From Trueperaceae bacterium (lineage in GTDB: Bacteria; Deinococcota; Deinococci; Deinococcales; Trueperaceae), in the NCBI GenBank assembly GCA_007130445.1, contig SLSM01000339.1:1-19546 (forward strand): DNA of 19,546 bases, given 5' to 3'. Positions 8,864 to 15,836 of the stretch are shown here, piece by piece. The notes below the pieces were generated by a model that did not search any database, was not told the origin of the DNA, and saw only the letters and a list, made by a program, of their open reading frames with translations. Every line of letters begins with the position of its first letter. Position 1 is the stretch's first letter. The translations under genes were made by a program, and so were the position numbers.

Positions 8864-9720
8864 GCGACGCGAGCGACCTCGCCGGCCACCGGCTCAGCCT
8901 CGTCCCGACGCCCATCGGCCACCTGCAAGACGTCACCCTGCGTGCGCTCGACACGCTCCGCGCGGCCGACGTGGTCGCGGCGGAGGACACGCGCCGGTCT
9001 CGCATCCTGCTCGATCGTCACGGTGTCACGACGCGCCTCACGCGGCTGGACGCGCACACCATCGCGGCGCGCGCTCCGGCGTTGTTGCGCCAGCACCGCC
9101 ACGTCGCGTTCGTCACCGACGCAGGCACGCCCGGCATCAGCGACCCCGGTGCCGAGCTCGTGGCGCTCGCACGCGACCTCGGGATCGAGGTCGAGGTGCT
9201 GCCCGGGCCCACCGCCTTCGTGCCGGCACTCGTGCTCTCGGGCCTGCCCGCAGCCCGCTTCACCTTCGAGGGCTTCCTGCCGCGCCGGGGACGAGAGCGC
9301 CGTGAGCGCATCGCTGCGATCGCCGCGCGCGATCATCCCACGATCGTCTACGAGGCCCCGACCCGGTTGCTGGCCAGCCTGCGCGAGATGGCGGCCGCCT
9401 GTGGTGAGGACCGCGCCGCCGCGGTCGCCAGGGAGCTCACGAAGCTGCACGAGGAGACGCGCCGAGGCCCGCTGCAGGAGCTCGTGGCGCACTTCGAGGG
9501 GACGCAGGCGCGCGGCGAGATCGTCATCGTCATCGGCCCCGCAGATCCGGCGCAGGCCGTCGCCGTCGCGCCGCCGCTCGACCCCGAGGCGCTCGCCGAG
9601 CGGCTGGCGAGCGAGGGCCGCTGGGGTCGGGACCTACGGGCGGACCTGATCGCGGCGGGCGTACCTCGAGACGTCGCGTACGCGCTGGCGATGCGCCACA
9701 AGCAGGGAGGAGAGCGCTGA
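8860..9720 (+). CDS. rsmI: 16S rRNA (cytidine(1402)-2'-O)-methyltransferase RsmI
   Basis: A 286-aa SAM-dependent enzyme of the tetrapyrrole-methylase fold that 2'-O-methylates C1402 in the decoding centre of the 30S subunit. Visible RsmI signatures are LVPTPIGHLQDVTLRAL at residues 14-30, AEDTRRS at 41-47, TDAGTPGISDPG at 86-97, VLPGPTAFVPALVLSGLP, FEGFLPR, and REL(T)K..EE in the C-terminal part. The usual Asn in TPIGNL is His21 here, a mild change. The start is GTG 8860, which overlaps the stop of the AF2212-like gene and gives the normal family length. The final ~45 residues are an Ala/Pro/Glu-rich linker and a small helical tail ending KQGGER. The gene is followed by 86 bp before mfd. Confidence 0.95.
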   Translation: MSDASDLAGHRLSLVPTPIGHLQDVTLRALDTLRAADVVAAEDTRRSRILLDRHGVTTRLTRLDAHTIAARAPALLRQHRHVAFVTDAGTPGISDPGAELVALARDLGIEVEVLPGPTAFVPALVLSGLPAARFTFEGFLPRRGRERRERIAAIAARDHPTIVYEAPTRLLASLREMAAACGEDRAAAVARELTKLHEETRRGPLQELVAHFEGTQARGEIVIVIGPADPAQAVAVAPPLDPEALAERLASEGRWGRDLRADLIAAGVPRDVAYALAMRHKQGGER

Positions 9721-9806
9721 CGCGGCGGCGCCACACCGCGGCGACTCGCCACCGCAGTGCACGCGCGTCGCCCTCGGCGCCGCGCGCAGCCGGCGATGGC
9801 GATACG

Positions 9807-12800
9807 ATGCCGCGGGCCTGCGAGCCCGAGCCCACCATGGCGAAGACCGTGACACCGACCGCGCCGCCCCCCACCGACACGCCGACCGCGGCGGCGTCAG
9901 GGGCGTCGAGCGTCCCTGATCCACAGCGCGAGTCCGGCCGGCCACGCGGCGTGCGACTGCTCGCCCTGCCGAGCGTGGCGCGCGCAGCACGCTTCGTGCG
10001 CCACGACGGTCCGGCCGTGCTCGTCACCACGCCCGAGCGGGCCGAGCGGTTCGCGCGCAGCGACGTGTTCGGCGGCCGCCACACGCTCGATCCGAGCCTC
10101 GCCGACTGGCGTGATCGCGCCGACAAGGTCGTCCTCACCGCCGCCCATGCCGTCTCCCGTTTCCCCCACGACCCCGAGCGTTACGCGCTCACCCTCCGCG
10201 TCGGCACGCACATCGCCCGCGACGCGCTGCTCGAGCGCCTGGTCGCCTATGGCTACCCGCGCGACGCCGTTCCCGGCACCACGGTCAGGGGCGACACCAT
10301 CGAGGTGCACTTCGGCGAGGACGATGTGGCGCGCATCGAGGTCTTCGGTGACGAGATCGACACCCTGCTGCGCAAGGGCGAGAGCGTACCCGAGGTGGTG
10401 CTCGCGCCGCGCGACATGGACGCGTTGCTCGAGTCGGAGGGTGGCGACGCCGACGCCGTGTGGCGCTCCAGCGTGCTCGCACAGTGCCCCGGCACCGTGT
10501 TCCTCGACGCTCCGGAGCTGATGGAGGCTGAACTCGGCGACGCAGGTCCGCTGTGGGCTGCGCTCGCGGAGCGCGACGTGGTGTCGTTCGGCCGCGATCC
10601 GCTCCCGCTCGAAGCGCGCGTCGCGCCCGAGCAGCCGCTGCCCTACTACCGGGCCAAGCTGCGCGACATGGCCGCCGACCTCGAGACCTGGCTGCGCGAC
10701 GGCTACAGCGTCCAGCTGCTGCTCGGGTTCGAGCGCACCGGCCGCTACCTGCGCGAGCGAGTGATCGACCACCTCGCGAGCACCTGGCGCAACGTCGTCG
10801 GCGACCACCCCGGCGAGATCTCGCTGGTGCTCGCGCCGCGCCTCGAGGGCGGCTACCGCGACCCCGAGCGGCGTGAGGTGGTGCTCACGGAGGACCTCCT
10901 CTACGGCTACCAGGGCGACCGCGCGCGCGCCAAGCTGCGCGGCAAGCGCGTGCACGACCCGGCGGCGCTCCACCTCGGCGACTACCTGATCCACCCCGAC
11001 CACGGCGTCGGCCGGTTCCTAGGACTCGAGGCGCGGCAGGTGGTGGGCGTGACGCGCGACTACCTGCGGCTCGCCTACGCCGGCGAAGGCAAGCTCTACC
11101 TGCCGATGGAACAGCTGCCTCTGCTCCGGCGCCACCCGGGCACGAGCGACGACCCGCCACGGCTCTCGACGCTCGGCACGAACGAGTGGTCACGGGCGCG
11201 TGAGCGGGCCCGGGCCTCCGCCGAGCACCTGGCGGCCGAGCTGATCAAGACGTACGCCGCGCGCCAGGTCGCCACCGGCGTCCCCTTCGGTCCGCTGCCC
11301 GACTGGGACCCGCTGATCGCCGCCACGGCCGACTTCGAACTCACGCGCGACCAACGGCAGGCCCTCGAGGACACGTTCGCCGACATGCAGCGCCCGGTCC
11401 CGATGGACCGCCTGATCAGTGGCGACGTCGGCTTCGGCAAGACCGAGGTCGCGCTGCGCGCTGCCCACCGGGTCATCGGGCACGGCCACCAGGCAGCCAT
11501 GCTCGTCCCCACCACGGTGCTGGCGAGCCAGCACTACCAGACCTTCGTCGAGCGTTTCGCGGGGCTCCCCGTCAACGTGGCCATGCTGTCGCGGTTCTCG
11601 AGCGACGCCGAGGCCAAGGCGGTCGTGGCCGGACTCGCGGACGGCAGCGTCGACGTGGTGGTGGGGACCCATCGGGTCCTCTCGGAGGGTGTGACGTTCA
11701 AGCGGCTCGCCCTGGTGATCGTCGACGAGGAGCACCGCTTCGGCGTCGCGCAGAAGGACCGCCTCAAGGCGCTCAAGGCCGACGTCGACGTGCTGTCGCT
11801 CTCCGCGACGCCGATCCCCCGCACGCTCTACATGAGCCTGGTCGGGCTGCGCGACGTGTCGCAGATCATGACCCCGCCCGAGGGTCGCAAGCCCATCCAG
11901 ACCGTGCTGCAGCCCTACGACCCGCGCACGGTGCGCGAGGCGATCGTCTTCGAGCTCGAGCGCGGCGGCAAGGTGTACTACATCCACGACCGCATCGGTT
12001 CGATGAGCATGCGCGGCCGCACGCTCGCGCAGCTCGTGCCCGAGGCACGCATCGGCGTCGCGCACGGTCAGATGGGCGCCGACGCCCTCGAGGAGGTCAT
12101 GCTCGGCTTCCAGGACGGCGCCTTCGACGTGCTGCTCGCCACCACGATCGTGGAGTCCGGGCTCGACGTCGGCGGAGCGAACACGCTGGTGATCGAACGA
12201 GCGGACCGGCTCGGCCTGGCGCAGCTGTACCAGCTGCGAGGCCGCGTGGGCCGGCGCCGGACCGAGGCCTGGGCGTACCTGCTCTACCCGGGGAAGACCA
12301 CCGAGACCGCCCAGCGTCGGCTCTACGCGATCGCCGAGCTCGACGACCTCGGCAGCGGGCACCGCCTGGCCGAGAAGGACATGGAGATCCGTGGGGTGGG
12401 CAACCTGCTCGGCCCGGAGCAGCACGGCCAGATCGCCGCGGTATCGCTCGAGGTCTACACCGAGATGCTGGCCGAGGCCATCGCCGCGCTGAAGGGGGAG
12501 CAGGCCAGCGAGCGCGCGCCGCAAGTGGCACTCGACCTCGCCGTCGACGCGCGCTTGACGCCGACGTACCTCGCCTCCGACGACGAGCGCATCGCCTTCT
12601 ACGGCCGCTTCGCCGAGGCTGAGAACTTGGCGGACGTATCGCGGCTGGCGCGCGAGCTACGCGAGCGCTACGGGCCCTTCCCGGCGGAGGTCAAGTCGTT
12701 CGTCGACCTCGCCAAGCTCAGGCACCTGGCCGCGGGCCGCGGCGTCGCGACCATCACCGAGCACATGACCGACGTGCAGATCACCTTCCACGGCGACGCG

Positions 12801-12950
12801 CTCGACTACGACGCGCGGCGCATCCGCGAGCTGCGCTACACCGTGGAACCCACGCGCTACCCGCCCGGCTTCTCGATCAAGAAGCGTGGCCTTGGCGGCG
12901 CCGACGCGCTCCTCGGCGCGATCACCGACGTCTTGTTCGCTTGCGCCTGA
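9807..12950 (+). CDS. mfd: Transcription-repair coupling factor Mfd
   Basis: Mfd removes RNA polymerase stalled at DNA lesions and recruits UvrA for nucleotide excision repair. The order is: UvrB-like N-terminal module (~50-330); RNA-polymerase-interacting CarD-like domain (~385-455, LGDYLIHPDHGVGRF at 390); superfamily 2 translocase with Walker A GDVGFGKT at 539-546 and DEEH at 640-643; LSATPIPRTLYMS; the second RecA lobe with QLRGRVGRRR near 809-818 in the TRG region; and the C-terminal autoinhibitory TRCF domain (~900-1047). At 1047 aa it is shorter than E. coli Mfd (1148) but complete, as in Deinococcota. Start choice is unsure: neither ATG 9807 nor in-frame ATG 9837 has a ribosome binding site. 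TACGAT overlapping 9803-9808 could be a -10, which would favour 9837. The first ~45 residues are Pro/Thr/Ala-rich and non-conserved either way. Confidence 0.96.
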   Translation: MPRACEPEPTMAKTVTPTAPPPTDTPTAAASGASSVPDPQRESGRPRGVRLLALPSVARAARFVRHDGPAVLVTTPERAERFARSDVFGGRHTLDPSLADWRDRADKVVLTAAHAVSRFPHDPERYALTLRVGTHIARDALLERLVAYGYPRDAVPGTTVRGDTIEVHFGEDDVARIEVFGDEIDTLLRKGESVPEVVLAPRDMDALLESEGGDADAVWRSSVLAQCPGTVFLDAPELMEAELGDAGPLWAALAERDVVSFGRDPLPLEARVAPEQPLPYYRAKLRDMAADLETWLRDGYSVQLLLGFERTGRYLRERVIDHLASTWRNVVGDHPGEISLVLAPRLEGGYRDPERREVVLTEDLLYGYQGDRARAKLRGKRVHDPAALHLGDYLIHPDHGVGRFLGLEARQVVGVTRDYLRLAYAGEGKLYLPMEQLPLLRRHPGTSDDPPRLSTLGTNEWSRARERARASAEHLAAELIKTYAARQVATGVPFGPLPDWDPLIAATADFELTRDQRQALEDTFADMQRPVPMDRLISGDVGFGKTEVALRAAHRVIGHGHQAAMLVPTTVLASQHYQTFVERFAGLPVNVAMLSRFSSDAEAKAVVAGLADGSVDVVVGTHRVLSEGVTFKRLALVIVDEEHRFGVAQKDRLKALKADVDVLSLSATPIPRTLYMSLVGLRDVSQIMTPPEGRKPIQTVLQPYDPRTVREAIVFELERGGKVYYIHDRIGSMSMRGRTLAQLVPEARIGVAHGQMGADALEEVMLGFQDGAFDVLLATTIVESGLDVGGANTLVIERADRLGLAQLYQLRGRVGRRRTEAWAYLLYPGKTTETAQRRLYAIAELDDLGSGHRLAEKDMEIRGVGNLLGPEQHGQIAAVSLEVYTEMLAEAIAALKGEQASERAPQVALDLAVDARLTPTYLASDDERIAFYGRFAEAENLADVSRLARELRERYGPFPAEVKSFVDLAKLRHLAAGRGVATITEHMTDVQITFHGDALDYDARRIRELRYTVEPTRYPPGFSIKKRGLGGADALLGAITDVLFACA

Positions 12951-12960
12951 GACGCGAGGG

Positions 12961-12987
12961 CGCGCCGTGAGGCGAACTCACGGCGCG
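12961..12987. terminator. Perfect 11-bp hairpin between convergent mfd and lipoprotein genes
   Basis: CGCGCCGTGAG (12961-12971) pairs perfectly with CTCACGGCGCG (12977-12987) around GCGAA. It starts 10 bp after the mfd stop and ends 44 bp before the stop of the convergent minus-strand gene. No T-run follows on either strand. It is probably a termination or mRNA-end structure that could serve both genes. Confidence 0.6.
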
Positions 12988-13031
12988 GGCGTGGACGGAC
13001 GGGTGTGCTCTCTGGATCGACCCGCGTCAGC

Positions 13032-13418
13032 TCAGAGTCGCTGGAACACCGACGCGAGATGGAGCAGGAAGCGCTCCGCCGTATCGCTGGCGTTGTGGCC
13101 CGTGGCGATGACGCTCAGCGAGCTCACGTCGCCCCGTTGCACGACGGAGAACGTCAAGCGCGTGTAGCGCGGCGCGATCGGGAACACGCCCGTGACTTCG
13201 GACAACAAGACGACCGAGGTCGTCGACTCGTTCTCGACGCGGAACGGCGTCATCGAGGTGGTTGGCTGGTGGTCGCGTCCGAAGTCCACGATCTCGGCGA
13301 GGAGCGCCGCTGGAGAGGCACGGTACTCGACGGCTGGACGTTCGACGGTCGGCGCACAGGCGGCGACCAAGACGATGAGGAGCGCGATCAGTCCGATGCG
13401 TGCTGGGTGCTTGGTCAT
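13032..13418 (-). CDS. Small predicted lipoprotein (128 aa), function unknown
   Basis: The N-terminus MTKHPARIGLIALLIVLVAAC is a lipoprotein signal with lipobox VAAC (Cys21). The mature ~107 residues contain FRVENESTTSVVLLSEV, IAPRYTRLTFSVVQRGDVSSLSV and a helical C-terminal end SDTAERFLLHLASVFQRL. This looks like a small alpha/beta or beta-rich periplasmic domain, but I recognise no family. The start is ATG 13418; TACCGT lies 5 nt upstream with only a weak GAGG, so it may be leaderless. It is convergent with mfd and separated from the outer-membrane protein gene by 162 bp, which includes a perfect 14-bp palindrome. Confidence 0.8.
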   Translation of the reverse strand: MTKHPARIGLIALLIVLVAACAPTVERPAVEYRASPAALLAEIVDFGRDHQPTTSMTPFRVENESTTSVVLLSEVTGVFPIAPRYTRLTFSVVQRGDVSSLSVIATGHNASDTAERFLLHLASVFQRL

Positions 13419-13423
13419 GCCTC

Positions 13424-13429
13424 ACGGTA
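13424..13429 (-). promoter_or_regulatory. -10-like TACCGT before the 128-aa lipoprotein gene
   Basis: The minus strand reads TACCGT, GAGGC, ATG. The spacing resembles the other two leaderless-type starts in this window. The hexamer matches the consensus poorly, so confidence is low. Confidence 0.3.
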
Positions 13430-13450
13430 CGCCTCGCCTCCAGGGCGCCG

Positions 13451-13464
13451 GTGACGGCCGTCAC
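13451..13464. promoter_or_regulatory. Perfect 14-bp palindrome upstream of the lipoprotein gene
   Basis: GTGACGGCCGTCAC is identical to its reverse complement. It lies 32 bp upstream of the 13418 start codon, where an operator would be expected. GTGAC half-sites are typical of dimeric regulators. No matching copy was seen at other starts in this window. Confidence 0.45.
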
Positions 13465-13549
13465 AACCCCAACCGCCCAGCTACGGTATTGGCGCACCAT
13501 GGCGAAGCGCCCGCAGCCTGAGCCACGAGCGCTTCACCGTCACCGTCGA

Positions 13550-13567
13550 GGTCGCGTCACCGCGACC
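13550..13567 (-). terminator. Hairpin downstream of the outer-membrane protein gene
   Basis: GGTCGCG (13550-13556) pairs with CGCGACC (13561-13567) around TCAC. It lies 13 bp past the minus-strand stop at 13581. There is no T-run, so it is a weak terminator candidate. Confidence 0.4.
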
Positions 13568-13580
13568 GGCGAGCTGTCCG

Positions 13581-14048
13581 TCAGAAGTGGTAGTTGAAGC
13601 CCACGCGGCCGACGAAGCCGAAGCCGAAGGCAGGGATGACCTGCACGGCCGGGCCGACCTCGAGGAACACGCCGCCCTCGGGCAGACCGATCTCGCCGAG
13701 GCGGTACTCGCCGCCGACGAAGGCATCGATCGACAAGCCGAGGCCGAGGGTCCCGGTGCCGAAGCTGAAGTTCGGGCCGCCGCCGACGTACACGTCGATC
13801 GGCGTCACACCCGTGTCGACGTCGAGGTCGTACATCACGTCGACGCCGAAGCCGAAGCGGTTGCCGCCGAAGAACGCGTAACCGAGGTTGGCGCGAACGT
13901 CGAGACCGGCGAAGGCGTTCTCGACGCCGAAGTGGACTTGGGCGCCTGGATAGCCGCCGCTCACGCCGGCCCAGAAGCCGGACTGCGCGAAGGCGCCGCC
14001 GGTGCCGAATGCGGCAATGGCGATCAGGGAGATGAGGAGTTTGCGCAT
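13581..14048 (-). CDS. Small outer-membrane beta-barrel protein (155 aa)
   Basis: The signal peptide is MRKLLISLIAIAAF then GTGGAFA|Q, cleaved after residue 21. The mature protein is Gly- and aromatic-rich with alternating strands: FWAGVSGGYPGAQVHFGVE, LGYAFFGGNRFGFGVDVMYD, VYVGGGPNFSFGTGTLGLGL, FVGRVGFNYHF. It ends in Phe, as many barrel proteins that need the BAM machinery do. Eight strands would fit the length, as in OmpA/OmpX-like barrels. This implies a diderm envelope. The start ATG 14046-14048 has GGAGGG 5 nt upstream (14054-14059). It has its own promoter with an inverted repeat in the spacer and follows the era/GIY-YIG pair, from which it is separated by 127 bp. Confidence 0.85.
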   Translation of the reverse strand: MRKLLISLIAIAAFGTGGAFAQSGFWAGVSGGYPGAQVHFGVENAFAGLDVRANLGYAFFGGNRFGFGVDVMYDLDVDTGVTPIDVYVGGGPNFSFGTGTLGLGLSIDAFVGGEYRLGEIGLPEGGVFLEVGPAVQVIPAFGFGFVGRVGFNYHF

Positions 14049-14098
14049 GCGTACCCTCCAAGGTGAACTGAGAAACGCGGGAGCTTCTCGTCTGCCGC

Positions 14099-14121
14099 GT
14101 TATATCACGTTCAGGTCGTGA
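14099..14121 (-). promoter_or_regulatory. Promoter with inverted repeat for the outer-membrane protein gene
   Basis: On the minus strand TATAAC (14104 to 14099) is a good -10, giving a leader of about 45 nt that ends in GGAGGG. Directly upstream, TCACG (14105-14109) and CGTGA (14117-14121) form an inverted repeat with a 7-bp spacer that occupies the -10/-35 interval. A regulator bound there would control initiation. The -35 itself is unclear. Confidence 0.55.
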
Positions 14122-14175
14122 CATCAGGTGGGAATGTCCACAGGGCGTACCCGTCCGGACCCCGTGGAGCACGTG

Positions 14176-14529
14176 TCAGTCACGATCGGTGCTCCTTTCA
14201 CGCCAACGCCTCGCGGCGTCGCGCGAGCGCGGCCGAGCGCGGTTGCACGCGGGCAGAACGCCGTGTCGCGCCTCGTGCGCGGCGAGCAGTGCGGCCTCTT
14301 CGGCCTGCGGCACGCGGCTGTGGCGGTAGCGCCAGAACACGGCCCCGTCGCGGATGCAACCGGGGCGCGCGAGGTGCTGCCGGAGGCGGTGTGGGACGTC
14401 GGTCGCGGACTGGCCGACGTATATCACGCGCCGCTCGGCGTCGGCGAGTTCGTAGACGCCGGGCATCGCGTCGCGGCCCCGCGCCGGCGGCAGGCGCTCC
14501 AGGCGCCGCCAGCGCGCCGCGATCGGCAC
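14176..14529 (-). CDS. GIY-YIG nuclease domain protein (117 aa)
   Basis: The protein is essentially a single GIY-YIG domain. GVY is at residues 24-26, YVG at 37-39, the catalytic-type Arg is Arg48 in HRLRQHL, and Glu77 or Glu78 in QAEEAALL is the likely metal-binding Glu. PACN near residue 93-96 is the usual Asn at the domain end. Such stand-alone domains (UPF0213/YhbQ-like and relatives) are probable DNA endonucleases of unclear role. The start is GTG 14529, one base after the era stop (TGA-C-GTG), and the GAGGG in the last era codons serves as ribosome binding site, so it is translationally coupled to era. The Arg-rich C-terminus may bind nucleic acid. All key residues are present. Confidence 0.85.
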   Translation of the reverse strand: MPIAARWRRLERLPPARGRDAMPGVYELADAERRVIYVGQSATDVPHRLRQHLARPGCIRDGAVFWRYRHSRVPQAEEAALLAAHEARHGVLPACNRARPRSRDAARRWRERSTDRD

Positions 14530-14530
14530 G

Positions 14531-15505
14531 TCAACCCTCGTAGCCGAGTTCGCGCAGCGCGTCGCGATCGTCGCGCCAGCCGCGCCGGACCACCACCTCC
14601 AGGTCGAGGTAGACCCGCTGCTGGAGGAAGATCTCGAGCTGCTTGCGGGCGGTCCTGCCGATCTCTCGGATCATCGCTCCACCGCGGCCCAACACGATCG
14701 GACGATGGCCTTGCTTCTCGATCCAGATCTCCGCGTGCAGGTAGAGAGGCTCGTCGCTTCCCGGATCCGGGTCGCGCCACTCGTCGATCACGACCGCCAC
14801 CGCGTAGGGCAGCTCTTGGCGAAGGTGCGTCATGGCGCTCTCGCGCACCAGCTCGGCCGCCCACACCTCGCGAGGCTGGTCGCTGCGCACGTCCTCCGGG
14901 AAGAAGAAGGGGCTCTCGGGCAGCAGCTCGAGCAGGTCGTCGCGCAGCGCGTAGACCTCCTCGGGGTCGTTCAGGGCCGAGATCGAGATCACCCGCTCGG
15001 CCTGCGGCACGAGGTCGCGGTACAGCGACAGCGCCTCGTCCGGGTACTTCGCGGCGTCGAGCTTGTTGCCGACCATCCAGATGCGGGTCGCGGGATCGAT
15101 GCCCTTGAGCAGGCGCGCGACGTCCTTGTCCTCGTCGCCGGGAGGCCGCCGCAGGTCGACGACCCACAGCACCACCTCGACGTCGATGACGCTGTCACGC
15201 ACCGCCTGGTTCATGGCACCGTCCAGGCGGGTCGGGCCCCTGTGGTAGCCGGGCGTGTCGAGGAAGACCAGCTGACGCTGCTCGAACGAGTAGATCCCGC
15301 GCACGCCGCGGCGCGTCGTCTGGGGCTTGCTCGTGATCGGCGCGACCTTGACACCGAGGATCGTGTTGAGGAGCGTCGACTTGCCCACGTTCGGCTTGCC
15401 GACGATCGCGACGAAGCCGGCGTACGAACGTGGGCTCTCGAGCTGATCGGTGGCGGTGTCTGTGGTGGTGTCTGGTGTGTCGTCGTGGAGGTGGTCGTCG
15501 TGCAT
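14531..15505 (-). CDS. era: GTPase Era
   Basis: A 324-aa ribosome-assembly GTPase that binds the 3' end of 16S rRNA during 30S maturation. The G domain has G1 GKPNVGKST at 36-44, the Thr-rich switch SKPQTTRRG at 59-67, G3 DTPG at 83-86, G4 NKLD at 147-150 and G5 SA in ISISALND. The C-terminal KH domain has GRGG at 273-276 followed by AMIREIG. Compared with E. coli Era (301 aa), there is an extra ~22-residue N-terminus rich in Asp, Thr and His (MHDDHLHDDTPDTTTDTATD), low-complexity at DNA level. The start ATG 15505 has AAGGGA 5 nt upstream, so the extension seems genuine. It is followed at once by the GIY-YIG gene. Confidence 0.96.
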   Translation of the reverse strand: MHDDHLHDDTPDTTTDTATDQLESPRSYAGFVAIVGKPNVGKSTLLNTILGVKVAPITSKPQTTRRGVRGIYSFEQRQLVFLDTPGYHRGPTRLDGAMNQAVRDSVIDVEVVLWVVDLRRPPGDEDKDVARLLKGIDPATRIWMVGNKLDAAKYPDEALSLYRDLVPQAERVISISALNDPEEVYALRDDLLELLPESPFFFPEDVRSDQPREVWAAELVRESAMTHLRQELPYAVAVVIDEWRDPDPGSDEPLYLHAEIWIEKQGHRPIVLGRGGAMIREIGRTARKQLEIFLQQRVYLDLEVVVRRGWRDDRDALRELGYEG

Positions 15506-15595
15506 GGCGGTCCCTTCCGCTCTGGTGCTCGTCCGACGCTCGGCGCCGGTGCAGGTGGGCGTGTGAGTGGATGCTACCCCTCGCGACCCAAACGA

Positions 15596-15625
15596 CGCGA
15601 GGGCCCCCGGTGGGGGGCCCTCGCG
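15596..15625 (-). terminator. Strong hairpin between tRNA-fMet and era
   Basis: CGCGAGGGCCCCC (15596-15608) pairs perfectly over 13 bp with GGGGGCCCTCGCG (15613-15625) around GGTG. It starts 7 nt beyond the tRNA 3' end in the direction of tRNA transcription. The T-rich follow-up is weak (TCGTTTGGG), but stem stability makes it a likely terminator that isolates era from the tRNA. Confidence 0.7.
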
Positions 15626-15632
15626 GTGCGTG

Positions 15633-15709
<77 letters not shown>

Positions 15710-15724
15710 GCGGACGCAAAAGCA

Positions 15725-15754
15725 AGCGTACACCTGAGCCGTGCGGCCTGTCAA
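15725..15754 (-). promoter_or_regulatory. Sigma-70-type promoter of tRNA-fMet
   Basis: On the minus strand a perfect TTGACA (15754-15749) is followed by an 18-bp spacer and TACGCT (15730-15725). Transcription would start near 15718, about 9 nt before the mature tRNA. This is the only consensus -35 I noticed in the window, in keeping with a highly expressed stable RNA. Confidence 0.75.
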
Positions 15755-15809
15755 CGTGACGTGGACCAGGCGTGCCCACGGCAGCGTGGCCATGGTCCGC
15801 CACCCCCGC

Positions 15810-15836
15810 ACTGCCATCACTGTCCTCACTGCCCTC
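15810..15836. repeat. Three 9-bp tandem units over the SDR stop codon
   Basis: ACTGCCATC, ACTGTCCTC and ACTGCCCTC follow one another from 15810 to 15836. The SDR stop (15826-15828) lies within the second and third units. Slippage here could alter the SDR C-terminus by whole codons. Confidence 0.7.

Noticed and set aside
11190..12524. 444-codon minus-strand frame inside mfd
   Set aside because: Antisense shadow of conserved Mfd helicase coding sequence with no family motifs.
13499..13597. Possible 32-codon plus-strand ORF (starting MAKRPQPEPRALHR) preceded by GGTATT 8 nt upstream
   Set aside because: The leaderless-like spacing is tempting, but the ORF overlaps the 3' end of the outer-membrane protein gene, is Arg-rich like other shadow frames and resembles nothing known.
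14115..14175. Hairpin CCACAGGG...CCCCGTGG after the GIY-YIG gene as terminator
   Set aside because: The stem has a mismatch and a long loop with no T-run; too weak to list.
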